The position numbers and the translations under genes were made by a program. From assembly GCA_910591455.2 (NCBI GenBank), contig OU342819.1:4463001-4527000 (forward strand): a stretch of 64,000 nt of DNA. Reading direction: 5' to 3'. Below are positions 1 through 13,000 of the stretch, piece after piece; within the stretch, counting starts at the first letter, position 1, and each line of letters begins with the position of its first letter. The notes below the pieces were generated by a model, which was given only the letters and a program-made list of their open reading frames with translations, searched no databases and was not told where the DNA came from. The DNA comes from Pholis gunnellus (lineage: Eukaryota > Chordata > Actinopteri > Perciformes > Pholidae).

Positions 1-1011
1 TCTCCTTGAAATATTGAATTCCTCTCAGCTGTCGGGCTTACACAAAACAGTGCCCCCCCCCCCCTCCGCCCGCCCACCGCTGTTCGACCGGCCACATCAG
101 CGTTCTTAATAAAAGACAACGGTGTCAAAACTGTGCCGCAGTAGGGGAAGACGTGCTGTGCCACGGAGAGCTCTAGCGGTGCAGACTGCTGTGAGGTGAG
201 AACTTTGTGTGTAAAAGTCACGGCAGATGCGCCGCGGCCGGAGCGCTGCCTCTGAGATCCCACCGACGCCCGCCTCTATCAGTCCACCCGCGTCTATCTA
301 GCTCAGCTATCTTCCAGGTAAAATCTTATATTTAGAATCAGATTTTCATTAATCTCCCCGATCGGGGGACAAAACACTCGATGGGGATTCCGCGGGATTA
401 ACTTTCAGCTGAAAATGTCATTTAAATCCTCGGTTAGTTAATTTCCCTTTTGGTTAATTAGCAGCCGGCGTTGACCTTTTGCATTGACAGGTCCAACTTT
501 ATCTAGAAAGTCAAGGTTACAAAACCACCTCGCCATAGTGATTGATTAGTGATTAGAGGCCGGGGGGGGGGGGGCGGTGGCGAGAGGGGAACTTGGAACA
601 GATGTTACTTTGAGAGAGGTGTCTCACCCTTTGAAGCCTGTACAAAACATTTGTATTTAAGCTGGCATCACCTGACGAGCCTTTGGTTTGGGAAATGCAT
701 GAAAAATACAACAAATCTTGAATTGACCCCAAAATCAGTGTAAAGCCGTCATTTTGTGCAGAAAGACAATGTGCTTTTTAGTGTGATTTACATCAGCTGT
801 TGGAGAGGAAATTCATCCACATTAGCGATCAATCAATTGACATTTTTTAATGTATAAATATAAGAAATATATAAAAAACTGAATATCTTTGAACTGTTAT
901 ATGGAGAAAATAAGACATTATTTGTTTAAAAAAAAAAAATACCCTTACATTTAAAGTATCTGTGACCAAAAAGTCCTAAACAAATCACAAAAAAAATAAA
1001 TAAGTATTCAC
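1..1011 (-). other. atp9b intron 11 (partial)
   Basis: Intronic sequence with a C tract near 52-64, a G tract near 562-573 and AT-rich remainder. No exon or recognisable repeat was found. Confidence 0.7.
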
Positions 1012-1088
1012 CTTGTTCTTGGCAGAGGAGGTGTTCAGAACGCTTCTGGTCTCCTTGCCTGTGTAGATCACCACCCCGATCACCGTGC
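1012..1088 (-). CDS. atp9b: atp9b coding exon 11 (last exon in window)
   Basis: Acceptor TTGGCAG, donor AAG|GTGAAT. Encodes GTVIGVVIYTGKETRSVLNT then SSAKNK, ending just before TM3. The expected next exon (GLLDLELN-type) was not found in 1-1011 and must lie off the left edge. Confidence 0.94.
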
Positions 1089-4000
1089 CTGCCAAGGAGA
1101 GAGACAAGGAAAGTAATGCTGCTCATTAACTGCACCCCACCCCCACCCCCACCATCTCACACACACACAAACATACGTGCACACACTCATCTTGGTCAAG
1201 CAAGATGAACTGCATGAGAGGAAACACAATAAGGCTGAGCTGAGGCCGTTTAGTCTCATTGCCACTCAAGCCAACAGACAGGAGTTTAATACGCTTAGAG
1301 TCTCGGGGCCTTCAGCCACCCTATGGAAGCTCATAAAAGCTGATCAATACACTGCCATCTTTATTTGCCAATTCATTACGGTGGCCTTATTACAGAGGAT
1401 TAATGAGTCATTAATATTAAATGAGCTTAATGGGAGAGCAGAGGCAATAATAAAAACGAAATACAGCCGCTGAAATCCCCAAACTATAAAAAAAAACAAA
1501 GGCAAGAAAGTAAAAAATGGGCAGAAAACAAAAAGGAGGAAAGTGAAGAGGAGGCAGAGAGAGAGAGAGAAAAAGAGAGAGAGAGAGACAGAAAGAGACC
1601 AGTGGTGAGGAGAGAGGGGTGATGAATTGCTCTCGTCGACTTCTACATTCAGAAATATCGGGCCATGTGACAAATGGTTTGTGGCTCAGCATGCAGAGGG
1701 GCTTCAATTTGAATATGCGAACAACCAATTCTCTCGTCACAGCTGGACTGGGGCCTGTGAGAGAGGGAATATGCAGGGCGATCCCGGGCCGGCTCAAGTG
1801 CCCAGAATGCCGGTGAAGAGTCTGTCAAGGAGAGGCTTGTGAGGGACAATGACATTCCCGAGCAGCGATGATGTAAGGGGTCTAAGTCAGGCTTTTTTAG
1901 TGCGAGTGTGTGTGTGTGTGTTTGTTCTTCTGGTCAAGGTCAGGCCAGAGGGGAGAGCAACACCGCAAATCAATGGTGTGGCCGTCGCTGAGAGCGTCAA
2001 ACACTCTCAACTGACACAGGCCTTACTGTGGGGAATCGCCAAGTCGGAGCGAGGGAGGATTACCTCAACTCTGGGTATTCTTTGAACAAGCACATGGCAG
2101 CATCAAATCAAACGCCTTTCGGGGTTTAATGCTACGACTCTTTGTGACAAGAGGAATCACTTAAATCATTGAGCACAATGACGAGGAGGGACTGGAGTCG
2201 CTTTTGTTTCAGGGTTTCAAGCCATCAGCTACGTTTATGTGAATATAAATGTGTCTCCTGTGATCCACGTTTACCCTGCTGTGCGCCACTATGGGGGGGG
2301 GGGGGACTCAACAAGGGCCCCTGTCTAGACTTGAACCAGGGTCGGTGAGGTTACATACGCTCCCAGCACCCCGACTCTTTTTACTAGCACTGTTTTCTGG
2401 TGGAGTGTTTGCCTGTAACGGTGAGTCATGAAGGCTCTGTGTACAACCGAAGAGGCAGGACAGAGTAGACCGTTTGATGTTTTCACCCAAGTACATGAAA
2501 CGTTCTTGGGATTATTTTTTCTTTTGTTTTCTCCATTTTTAAAGCATAGATTGCACATAAAAACAGGTGGATGGAAACATTCCTTTTGATGCAGAGATAA
2601 AGTATTTTAAGTTAATTCAAGGTACTTTACACTGGCTATGAACGTTCTCAATGTAGTACTGATACCTCTATAAGAGCGACAGAAGTAAACAAGACCATCA
2701 GAGATTATCTGATGGTCGAAACAGACAAATTGATTTATAGCACGCGGGTTCACCAGAACCTCCTTCAGACTGTAGCTGGGCCTCCAGCAGCGACCAGCCC
2801 GCCACGCACAGACCCAGATCCGGCTTTGCAGTCGGAGCTCCGGCAGCAGAAGCTCTGCTCCTCCGGCCAGCAGCAGAGCTTCACCTCGCTGGGAGCCAAC
2901 ACCGACACCACGCTGCTGGAGACCCAGGCTGTAATGTTGGATCCGCTGACGGGAATGGAAGGCACGGGAGAACCAGAACAGCGCATAGCCGACTGTCAAG
3001 GCTCTGGTGCTCGGAAACACTTCCGCCGTCGTCCACAGGGAACGCCAAAATCAACACAAAATCCTCGTAGCAGCTTTAATGTTGTTAAAAGGGTTCTTTA
3101 AATTACTTCCTGACAAACAAGGCATGTTCGGAGGAGCAACCATCTGGTAAAAATGTCATTTCAAGATATAAAATGGACTTGTAATAAAAGCTGTCATTCA
3201 CTTACCGGATGCAACAACTGTGCTGGCCCAAAGCGTGTTCTCAATATTCAGACTCTCATGGACCTGTGGATCCGTGTCTTCCTACAGGGGGAATAAAAAG
3301 GGAAAAAAAGCTTGTGTGACTATGGTAGGGCGGTGTAGTGCAAAGTACAGAAAGCCATGTTGAATGAATGAATGAACTAATTAGCATTGTTCAGTGTGGG
3401 CCTGGAGCAAACAAACAAAACCACGACCATGGAGCCCTGCATTCTGCTTTAAGACAGTGAAAGACAATTGATGTGTATAAAAAGTAAATTACCTTTCAAA
3501 AAGCTGAAACAGACTTCAACTTTCATCTTTTGACAGAACTTAATTCTGAAGGCTCTTACAATATTTTATTTAATTATTATAAAAAGAGGATAGTTGTTTC
3601 CAACCTTGGCTCACATTCAGAGAAATGTCTTTACAGCGAATGTAGTGATCAGAAATACTATAGCAATGACTGTGCAATACAAAGTGCAAGTGGCTGGTTT
3701 TAAATGTAGCAATATATTCAGCTGTGTATATACAGTAGTGGCTGGTCATGATGGTTTGAAAACCAAATAACCAAACAATAGCAGAAAAATTGCATTTAAA
3801 AGGATTTATTTTTGCCAATTTGATTCCCCGGTTTATCGAGGCAAACTAAATTCTGCCTGAATTCTACCTTTCAGCTGTCTCGAGTTGAGGAAAACGAGCT
3901 CAGCTGAGAGCCCACACGGGCTCCTCGGTGCCATTAATTTTCACAAGCACCTGACACAGTTGTGCAGACTGTAGCAATACAGTGGTCCCTTTATCAATAC

Positions 4001-7000
4001 TTTCACTAGAACTGGCATGGCGATAGAGGCTCCTTTTAAAAAAACAGTATAGAGAGAACACGTAGATGAGATTTCAGTGATAAAAAAGCCCCTGGAGAGC
4101 CTCTTGTTTCACTCCCCCCCCCCCCTCTCTGTTTTACCCCTCTCTCTTAAATAAAGAAGAACGCTGGAAATGGCTGGAGTCAGGAGTGCAGAGTCGAGGC
4201 TCCAGTTTCGGCTCAAATTGCCTGCCCGATATGATAATTATGATACCTAAGCAGCCACATCCTGTCAATCCACTCAGACGTGGGAAGAGGTGCATGAAAA
4301 ATAAATGGCAGGTTGCAGAGCGCTCGACCGCTCTGACATTGGCATCGCACTGCGGTGTTCATAACTGCAGAGGGGGGTCTCGATATAGGCCGCAGAAACA
4401 AAGCCACCATATCCGTCTCGAGGAAAGAAAAAAAAAAGAAAAAGAAAAGAGAAACCCTCATAAATAGGTAAGTTCATTTGCTGCGGATCTGTGGGAACCC
4501 TTTTTTTTTTCTCTCTCCCCCCCCCCCCCATCCTGCTCGGACTAAAAGCACACGCTATGCAAAGGAAGGCCGCGGAGGATGAATGAGCGGAGGAAGTGCT
4601 CGCTCACTAAGCCTGGTGTGTGGCCAAGAGTGAAGACGGGCCACAAAGCCTCCCTTTGTACTGGAGCTCTCCTCTCTGTGGGGGCTGCGCTAATCTGCTA
4701 TTAATAAAAAAAAATTCACCGAGCAACAAGCAGGACGGGATGGATGGAGCTGGAGCTGCGAGAGAAGCTGCCTGTGATGTAAGATGTATGGCTGCCTGAG
4801 ATAACAGGCCCTGGATGGACACACAGGATCTCATTGTCGACCGCTTGTCAACACACGGCGGTGATACACGTCTTCTATGTCAACCCGGTCTCTATAGAAA
4901 TACTCTGCGTGTGTTTAACAGGTCGTAAAAACGTCAGCGAGCTACTGTACCCGCGTGAAGTTCCCCTCAAAGCTGTGGATGTCCAGCTGAGGCCTCTGGG
5001 CGTAGACGTAGGAGCTGATGGAGAAGAGGTCCTGAGACAAGGAGGCATGAAGAAGCAGCATTAATACGTTCATAGAAAACTCACAAGTCTTATTTAATCA
5101 ATTACCACAGTTGGTGATTCTTTTACATACAGATTTTCTTTTTTTTTTTGTAGTGACAAACATTTTTACTTGGTGCTGTGTAGGGCTGACAATAATAAAT
5201 ATTTTGATCGTCGATGAATGTGACAAATATTTTCTCCGTTAGTCGATTAGTTGTTTAGTCAAATGAAAAAAAAAAAAACAGAAACAAAGATGGCGTCACC
5301 AAATGTCTTGTTTTGATATTCAGTTTACTGTAGAAAAGGAGTAAAGAAACCAGAAAATATTCATATTTAAGAAGCTGGAATCAGAGAATGTTTTTTTTTC
5401 TTTAAAAATGACTCAAACTGATTAATCAAATATTAATATAGTTGTAGATTAGTTTAATAGTTGACAACTAATCGATTAATCGTTTCAGCCGTAATGCGAT
5501 GTATGATTTTTGGAACTTTTAGTATACTTTACATTAATGCTGCAATAACTTAAGTGTCAATTAAACTCCTACAAAGACATATAATTGTAATGAAAATTCA
5601 TTCCCAACCTTGGAAATGATGATTTCACAAGATAATCTCAACTCAAGGTCCACTTACGTGAACATTTCATGGTCCTCAAGTGAAACAACAAAAAGATAAG
5701 TGGACCTTCAGTTCAGAGCATTTTCTCACTTCTGGTGCAAAATGGACCTGCTCTCTTATTTTAGAAGACATATTGGATATTTGTTATTGGATTCAGCTGA
5801 ACAGAAATGACATAAAAACATGGAAGCAGTTTAAATATTAATTGAAATAAAAAGAAAACAGAAGCTGAAAAGAAGACAAAATAATAAAGCCTGAACCATA
5901 AGTCCTCAATCATCTGCTTCTTCTCAGTCATCCCAGCATGTAGGAGTGCAGCCTTCGGCCCGTCAAGCACCCAACACCCTTTTTTTGGAACTAAATTGGG
6001 TGTAAATATTAAATTATTCAGGTAAGCGGGCTCTGCAGCAGCCAGGCAGCCCTCAGTCATGCTCAGATCGTGTTCTCCTGGTGAGAACATGGGGCAGAGC
6101 GGTTCAGAGAGGAGCAGGGAGGATTATTTTACTGAACCCCCCAACGGAGAGTAGTGTTGCTCCAGCATCTCACAGAGCAGCGCTCAGAGACTCAGCGGCA
6201 TCGTGACGCATTGAGAGAGATCAGTGCGGCTGCACAGCAAATTGGAATTATTGAGTGATTTTAGAGCTGACACAAGTCTGAATGTAGTCGGTACTCTCGA
6301 GTTGTTGGTGGTTATCAAACTTAAAGAGCAAGTTTGGTATTTTTAAAGTGACTAAAGGGGACAACGTTTTTTTTAAATTGTATGGTTCAGTATTGGCTGA
6401 GTTGCTGCGGTCAGCTTTTGTTTGATCCGGCCTGTTTGTTTACGTGTCCAACCAAGTCTCGCTCAAGGAGAAGTCTCATTTTGAAATATCGTGAGATGTG
6501 ATTCGTTGCTGGAACGCGGCGAGTGAGAGTTGGAGAGAGGAGAGCTGGGAAGAGATCAGTGTGATCTAAAAGACTTTGTTGAAATCATCAAAATGTTCAA
6601 CCACAAAGTGGATGAGATTATTCAGGAGGACACTTGTCCTTCAGCGGGACTTGGTTAGACACTAAACAACAGACCAGATCAAGCGAAAGATTATTTATCT
6701 GTAGGGGCTTTTCCATAATATTGTCAGGCAGACTTTCTACCATCACAGATATCAAGCATCCTTTTCTGCCTCTTGCTATCTTCACGTCTCTTGAAACTCT
6801 ACACGGATGCCACGGCTCATTCTTCAGAACGACTTGCTGAAACTTTAATTCTCTGATCACACTAAGTGGCAAAGAACAAAACAACAACAATCGACTCAAC
6901 TTAAATGTGAAGTATTGAGTATCGCCTCCAGTTAGAGGGAAGGTCCAGACTGTTGCTACTGTCTGTCAATCATCAGTGATTAGGTTTATTTGATGAGCGA

Positions 7001-10000
7001 CAAGATAACGAAACACTCGTCCACTCATTCACACGGTTTGTCTGTTACCAGAGGCGCACTGCGTCGTAATGTATCCGTACCCCCACTGCAGGAAGCCGCT
7101 GCGTGCAGCCGACAGCAACCTTCAGCTTCCAGTCCGTTTCTCCGTCCAGCTGGTCTGTTCTGATGAAGCATGAACCTGACAAAAAGAGGACAGAAATGCT
7201 ATCAAGACTGATGTGTTGGGTCTGTTGGACACAAGCTGCAATTACAGGACACCAAAAAAAAAAAAAAAGGTGTTAGTGTGTTTAGGCTGCAGCGGACCGC
7301 AGGGTATTTCATTAAAAAATAAAAGTTGAAACAGAGTCAACTTTGGGAGAAACTCAACTCAACGTCACGTTGCGGATTCAAGGACCAGTCAAATCAAAAG
7401 CAGCCTCGGGGTAAATGCTAAACACTGAAGAAAAGTCAGTGAATTGACTCTATAGTGTTAGTTACATGGTAATATCTAGCTGACGTTTGCTAACATTAGC
7501 CACAATAAGACACTGGTCACACCAGACCAACCCTAAATGCAATCAATTGATGAAGAGTGCAGTTTGTAGCCTAATTCCACTTTTCATTTTTTCAGAGGAA
7601 CACATGGTTTTCATATTTTATGACTTGCACACTTTTAATCAAAGGTTTTTATGGCTGCATCGCAAGAAAATCGATGACTTTATATATATTTTCATAAAAT
7701 TCAGTGTTAAATATTTAATTTCTTTTGGGTTCTGAAGGTTTAATCAATGTTCAGCCAACAGACGTTTGAACGTTTTGAGAAATTTCTTTGGGGTTTGTGT
7801 TAAATAGAGCCCTTAATGCTTAAATGGCACACATCTTAAAAAATTAGAACCCATTTAGCTTGTAAAACTGATACATTACTATAATAAACTAGCATGTCAA
7901 ACGCCAGCAGCACAGTGCATTAGAGCCGGTAGCACAACGCAGAGCATCTGTGGCTGCTGTGGACACCGCAAGGTCCGATAAACGTTGAGCAGTCGTGACC
8001 TGTATTGATCCGAGGTATTATTACATATGAAACTGATGGATGAGAGCAGCTATTTGACACAGAGGGCAAAGGGCAGCGATAAACCATCCCCGGAGGGTTA
8101 ACTATGATGGAAAACATTAACACGAGGAGGATGAATCATGCCTTCCTTCTGCTGCAATGGCACTCGCATAGCATCCCTGAGATGTGTGTGTACAAGTATT
8201 TGAAAGACAAAGTCCATGAGGCCATATGTGTGAAAGATAAAGATGTATTTGTGTGTGTGTGCGTGTGTGTGTGAGAGAGGCATTAAGACATCAACAACTC
8301 CCTGCCAAGTATATTGACACATCAAAGATTGATGGAAAAGATGTCCTCAGAACATTTCCTCTCGGTGCCCCTTAGAAAAGAGCCGGGACGCAGCTCATTG
8401 ATTAATTGGAATTTGCATCATCAGTCACTTAAGAATGGGACATAAATCATATGAATCACAGGTCGCCGTGGAGATGGTGTCAAAAGACTGAAAGTGTGGG
8501 GAAAAAGAGAGAGAGAGTCCAGTTTCTCATGTGAAAGATCTTCACACCGTTGGTTAAAGTGCCACAACAAGTTTCACTGTAAGGCACCCTGTCTGTTTAC
8601 TGTATTTTATTTCTACATTACTATTTATTACAATGGTTTACAATGTTTCTACAACTTAAAGGGTAGTTTGGATTTTTTTAATTGTAGTAGTTTGTATGAG
8701 GTACTTTTTCGGCTGTGACATGCTGCCAGACAGCCTTTTTCGACAGGGAACTGAAGCAGATCTCTACGCTCTCTTCAGAGCCACAAGACTCCGTTGATGA
8801 AAACCATCGGTTATCTTGTTTGTGTTTTTGTGTGACTTTGGCGTTTTAAATGCTTAGTTTGATTCACTAAAGTCACACAATAACAGAAACTACATGATCG
8901 ATTGGGGCGGTGGAGGACCAGCAACTCCGGGTTCTGTGAAGTAAAATGAAGTAGAGTTTCAATGGAGTCTGGTGGTTTTGAAGACGGCATAGATAACTGC
9001 TTCACTTCCCCGTCGGACTGCCTTGCTCCCATGCTGGTACTCCTGTTTTGTTTTTTTGCAAACTGGGGAATGCCGACCGTCGTCTACTGTAGGTTATATA
9101 CCGACTATGGATAAGTACCTCATACAACTAAAGACAAAAAAAGCCGAACTATCTCTTTAAGACATTTATCAATCCAGGAGGAGTTTTGCTGATCAGGAAT
9201 ATGTCTTGTCAGCACTTTGCTGCATTGATAAAGTTACACCAACAGTTTGCCTGCTCACCATTTTTCTCCGATGTTCTCAGGAATATCATGTCTGCAGGAA
9301 TCCTTTGGTTCTACAAAAAAGAAAGAGCAACAACAACAACAAGAGTGCATAAGGCGCTGTGTTACTGAGCACTGTGACAGAAGCCAGATGAATCTTCCTG
9401 AATAATTAAACAAGGTCAATACGTTGACCAGAGGGTGAAGGAGAAACCGGTTTTTAAAGACTGTCTAACCCACAGTAATGGACATTTAGCAGCAGCTACA
9501 TTTCATGTTGGCTGAGCTGAAACCAAAGAATCACATGCTTAACATGTGATTGTGAGGTTTATAGTATCAAAGGTGCATTATCGGTTTCACAGTCCCAGTA
9601 AAGCAAAACTCACTCTAACACTGATTAACACTGTGAAGTTATTCTATCTGCTTTAAAGTGGCCGGTCAGCTTTTCAAAATCCCCTTAAAATCCCCTTTTG
9701 GAGGTGGTGAGAATGAGGAGTGATGCATAAAAGCACTGATTTGAAACAATACAAAGAATTATGTTGAAAACTTTCACGACAATTTAAAAATGAGGGAAAA
9801 TCAGTTTTCAGTTCCCACCCCAAATCACAAATATGTATTATTTATTTTGGTGTGAACTGTCTCTTTAAATGTACTGAAATCTGAGAAGCTGGTGAAGTCA
9901 TGCACTCACTAGCTTTATAATGTAGTCAGTCACATCGTACTTCAACACCAGTGATGCAAACGGATGTTTGAGTTGAAAGCAGAACTTAATTCTTCGCCTT

Positions 10001-13000
10001 TGTCAAACACGTACCAGCCATTTCTGAAGCAGACTGCTTTGGAAACATTTACTCTTTAAATAGAACCGGATTATAATAAGCCCACAGACACATGTACGTA
10101 ATGCATTCTCAATTGCTTACTTCCTAATTAACTATTTTAAGTTGACTCTATTGTTATCATAAACTTAAACTGGAGGCAAATAAACAGCTATTCACACAGA
10201 ATAAAGTATTTGGTAGAGTGGTATTTTTCACAGAAATCAATGCATGCAAAGACATCTAGAGGACCAGATTTACCTTATCGACGATGATCAGGTCCCCAAC
10301 CTGTATGTCTGAACTCTTCACTTGAATTTTACCTAAAGAAAAAAAAAAGAGAGCGGTTGAATGACAGCAACTTGACATCAGAAATAGACTGTTCATATTC
10401 AAGATATGCTGCTGTGAACTTTTTAATTGCTGTTAAATAAAATATCGGTATTGATTTCTGGCACTTGAGAATGACGCCGACTCTCAAAACCACAACCCAC
10501 TTTTTGCTACTTCTCTCTCTCTCCCCCTTCTACCAGATTGATTACCTGCAGCATGATAATGTAATACCCCTCTGTTTTCATCTCTGGACAAAAACAATCG
10601 CACACAGGGTCACTCTCAATTTTATTGCCTCAATATCCCCTGCAACCCTTCTTCTTCTTCTTCTTCTTCTCCTCCTGTGCTCACGGGCACACATAACTAT
10701 CTATGTACATGCACATGAGCACATGGAGGGAGTGTGACGCTACACACGGTCACAGACACCACACAGGGGGCTTTCACCACACATTCAACAAAGGGACAGA
10801 GCTTAGATCATACGGTGTTTGAGAAACGGAGCGAGAGAAAAGAAATCGATGCAATCACAGCGAGAGGAATGACTTCTGTTACAAGTGTAGATCCAGTGGA
10901 GTGTCGTCTCTTGGTCGCACGGGGAGAGCTCGACTATATACGCCGGGATATCCGTTGTAATAATGTCAGCAGACCGTCAGCAGTCGTGAGGAGGAGTGTG
11001 GACAGATGTCTCTCACCTCGCACTGTGAGCTTGCTGTAGAGTTGAGAGTTCATCTCTTTGTCGCGTTTGTACCGTCGCACTTCATCCACGGCCTCTCGCA
11101 TTATCGTAACGGCCAACACGAAACCCTGGGTGACAAACACAAAAGGCGTCAAGATGGTTTAGAAAGCTTCATTAATACCAGAATCCATCAACATATAAAG
11201 CTTACTTTGACACACACACATGTAAGGTTCATCTCACTTTATCAACTCTTAATAAAAATATACAGCCGGAACCTGTCAATTCAATTAAAACTTTGTACGA
11301 GGGATAAAAGGCCATTGTAGGTAGAAAATTGAATTAAATTATGGACTAAGGTGAGTAAAAAAAAACAGAATTTGTGTGAGAAAAAACCCACATTGCTACA
11401 ATTTGCAAGGTGTCATCATATAACACATGCAAATGTTAAACACTGCCGCAACGTGAGCCACTGAGTGCAAAATATATTAGTATTTATGTTCATAAAACAA
11501 CACAAGAAGAACATGAAAGAAAAAGCATACACGTTTCTTTCAGAACTTGCCTCGTTCGTACCATAAGAACACGACTTTAGGCGGTTTATCACTGGGCGGC
11601 TCACGTTACCACAGTGTGTGGCAGCAGCAGCAGCGTGTGAGGTGTGACGAGGTTGAGTCAACCTTGCAAAGTGAAGCAATGTCGTTCCTTGGAAATTTTT
11701 CCTGGTAAATGTTCATCTTCTTGATTCATCAATTAAAGTGTCAAAAATAGTGAAAAAATAAATAAACTTAAAGACATTCTTTTCACAAAGACAACGAAAG
11801 GAAAGCAGCAACGTCTCACACAGCTGTAACTAGAAAACGTTCGACTGAAACGAGTAATTAACCAATCGATTCATCAACTAATCATTTCAGCTCTAACTGT
11901 TTTTTGTGATATGATACCAAATCATTAACCAGCATCCATTACAGTGTATAAGCTGAAGTGCGTTTACCAGAGGAGCCCAGTACGTGTACAAGTATCCGAT
12001 TTTCAGAGACGGCACAAACTGGGAGCAGGCCACCACCAGGAAGTAGAGATTGAGGAAGAACTTGAACTGCTGGTAGAGAACCTGAGAGGAGAGAAGAAGA
12101 CAGCGATTCAGCGAGGTGAGCGGAGGACGACGACAGCCGCCGAGGAAGACAAACGAAAGATTGGGATGGGTTACTGTACATGTGCCAGAGGTGGAATCAG
12201 ACGCATGTTAATGCTGGTAGCTTTACATTAACCTGATGGAAACTCACGCGGCACGGAGAATAAACAGATAACCACCATAATGAATGAAGAAGGAAAACTG
12301 GCCAACTGTCTTGAACCACACAGAACAAAGTGCCACCTGCGACGTACCGAGGGCTCTTTGCTAATGGGCTATCCATCAACAAGGGTCCCTTAGTATTCCA
12401 TTCATCTAAGGTCAGATTTTGAATAATGTTTGCAATAATGAGAGCCTTGCGTCTCGTCACAGATAATCTGAGGCACCGCGATCAATTGACGGCGCTCTGC
12501 GGTTAATGAACCCCCGTGACCTTTGGGGGAAAAATGCACACTGCTGAACTCAATTTGTGTGTATTTAATAATTCATCGCGGTGGGAGAAAAACAGAGCCC
12601 TCGTGTTCGCCGTCGATGAGAAAATCTGCGTCTCTAACAGACAGTTGACATTTTATGGCCCGGGCCAAAAGGCGGCTCCTCTTAATCATGGAAGCGTTTG
12701 GTTTTTTAATAAGTAAGTCTGATGGATCTCTAATGTCCCCGACAGTGTAAACCCTGAACCTAATGATAGAACAGTTAACAATTAGAACCAGCGCATGCTA
12801 CTGTGCTTCACATACTGGTAATCTGAGACATATTTCAACTGGAAGGGTCGAAGTGCTACTGTGGGGACTGTAAAAGTTAATAACAGTGGAAACATTGACT
12901 CTGTGTTTCAGAGCATTTAAAGTGACTTCCATTGAATAAGGAAGGATGGTGAACTGAACACTAATCAGACTCACCCCAGGCACAAAGGTGAAGATGTTGT

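Noticed and set aside
2325..2385. Possible tRNA-like segment (minus-strand GGTTCAAGTCTAG)
   Set aside because: No cloverleaf or A box could be drawn; too weak even to call a SINE.
2712..3101. 129-codon open frame on the + strand
   Set aside because: Lies inside a dispersed GC-rich repeat whose other copy is interrupted by a stop; no recognisable domain.
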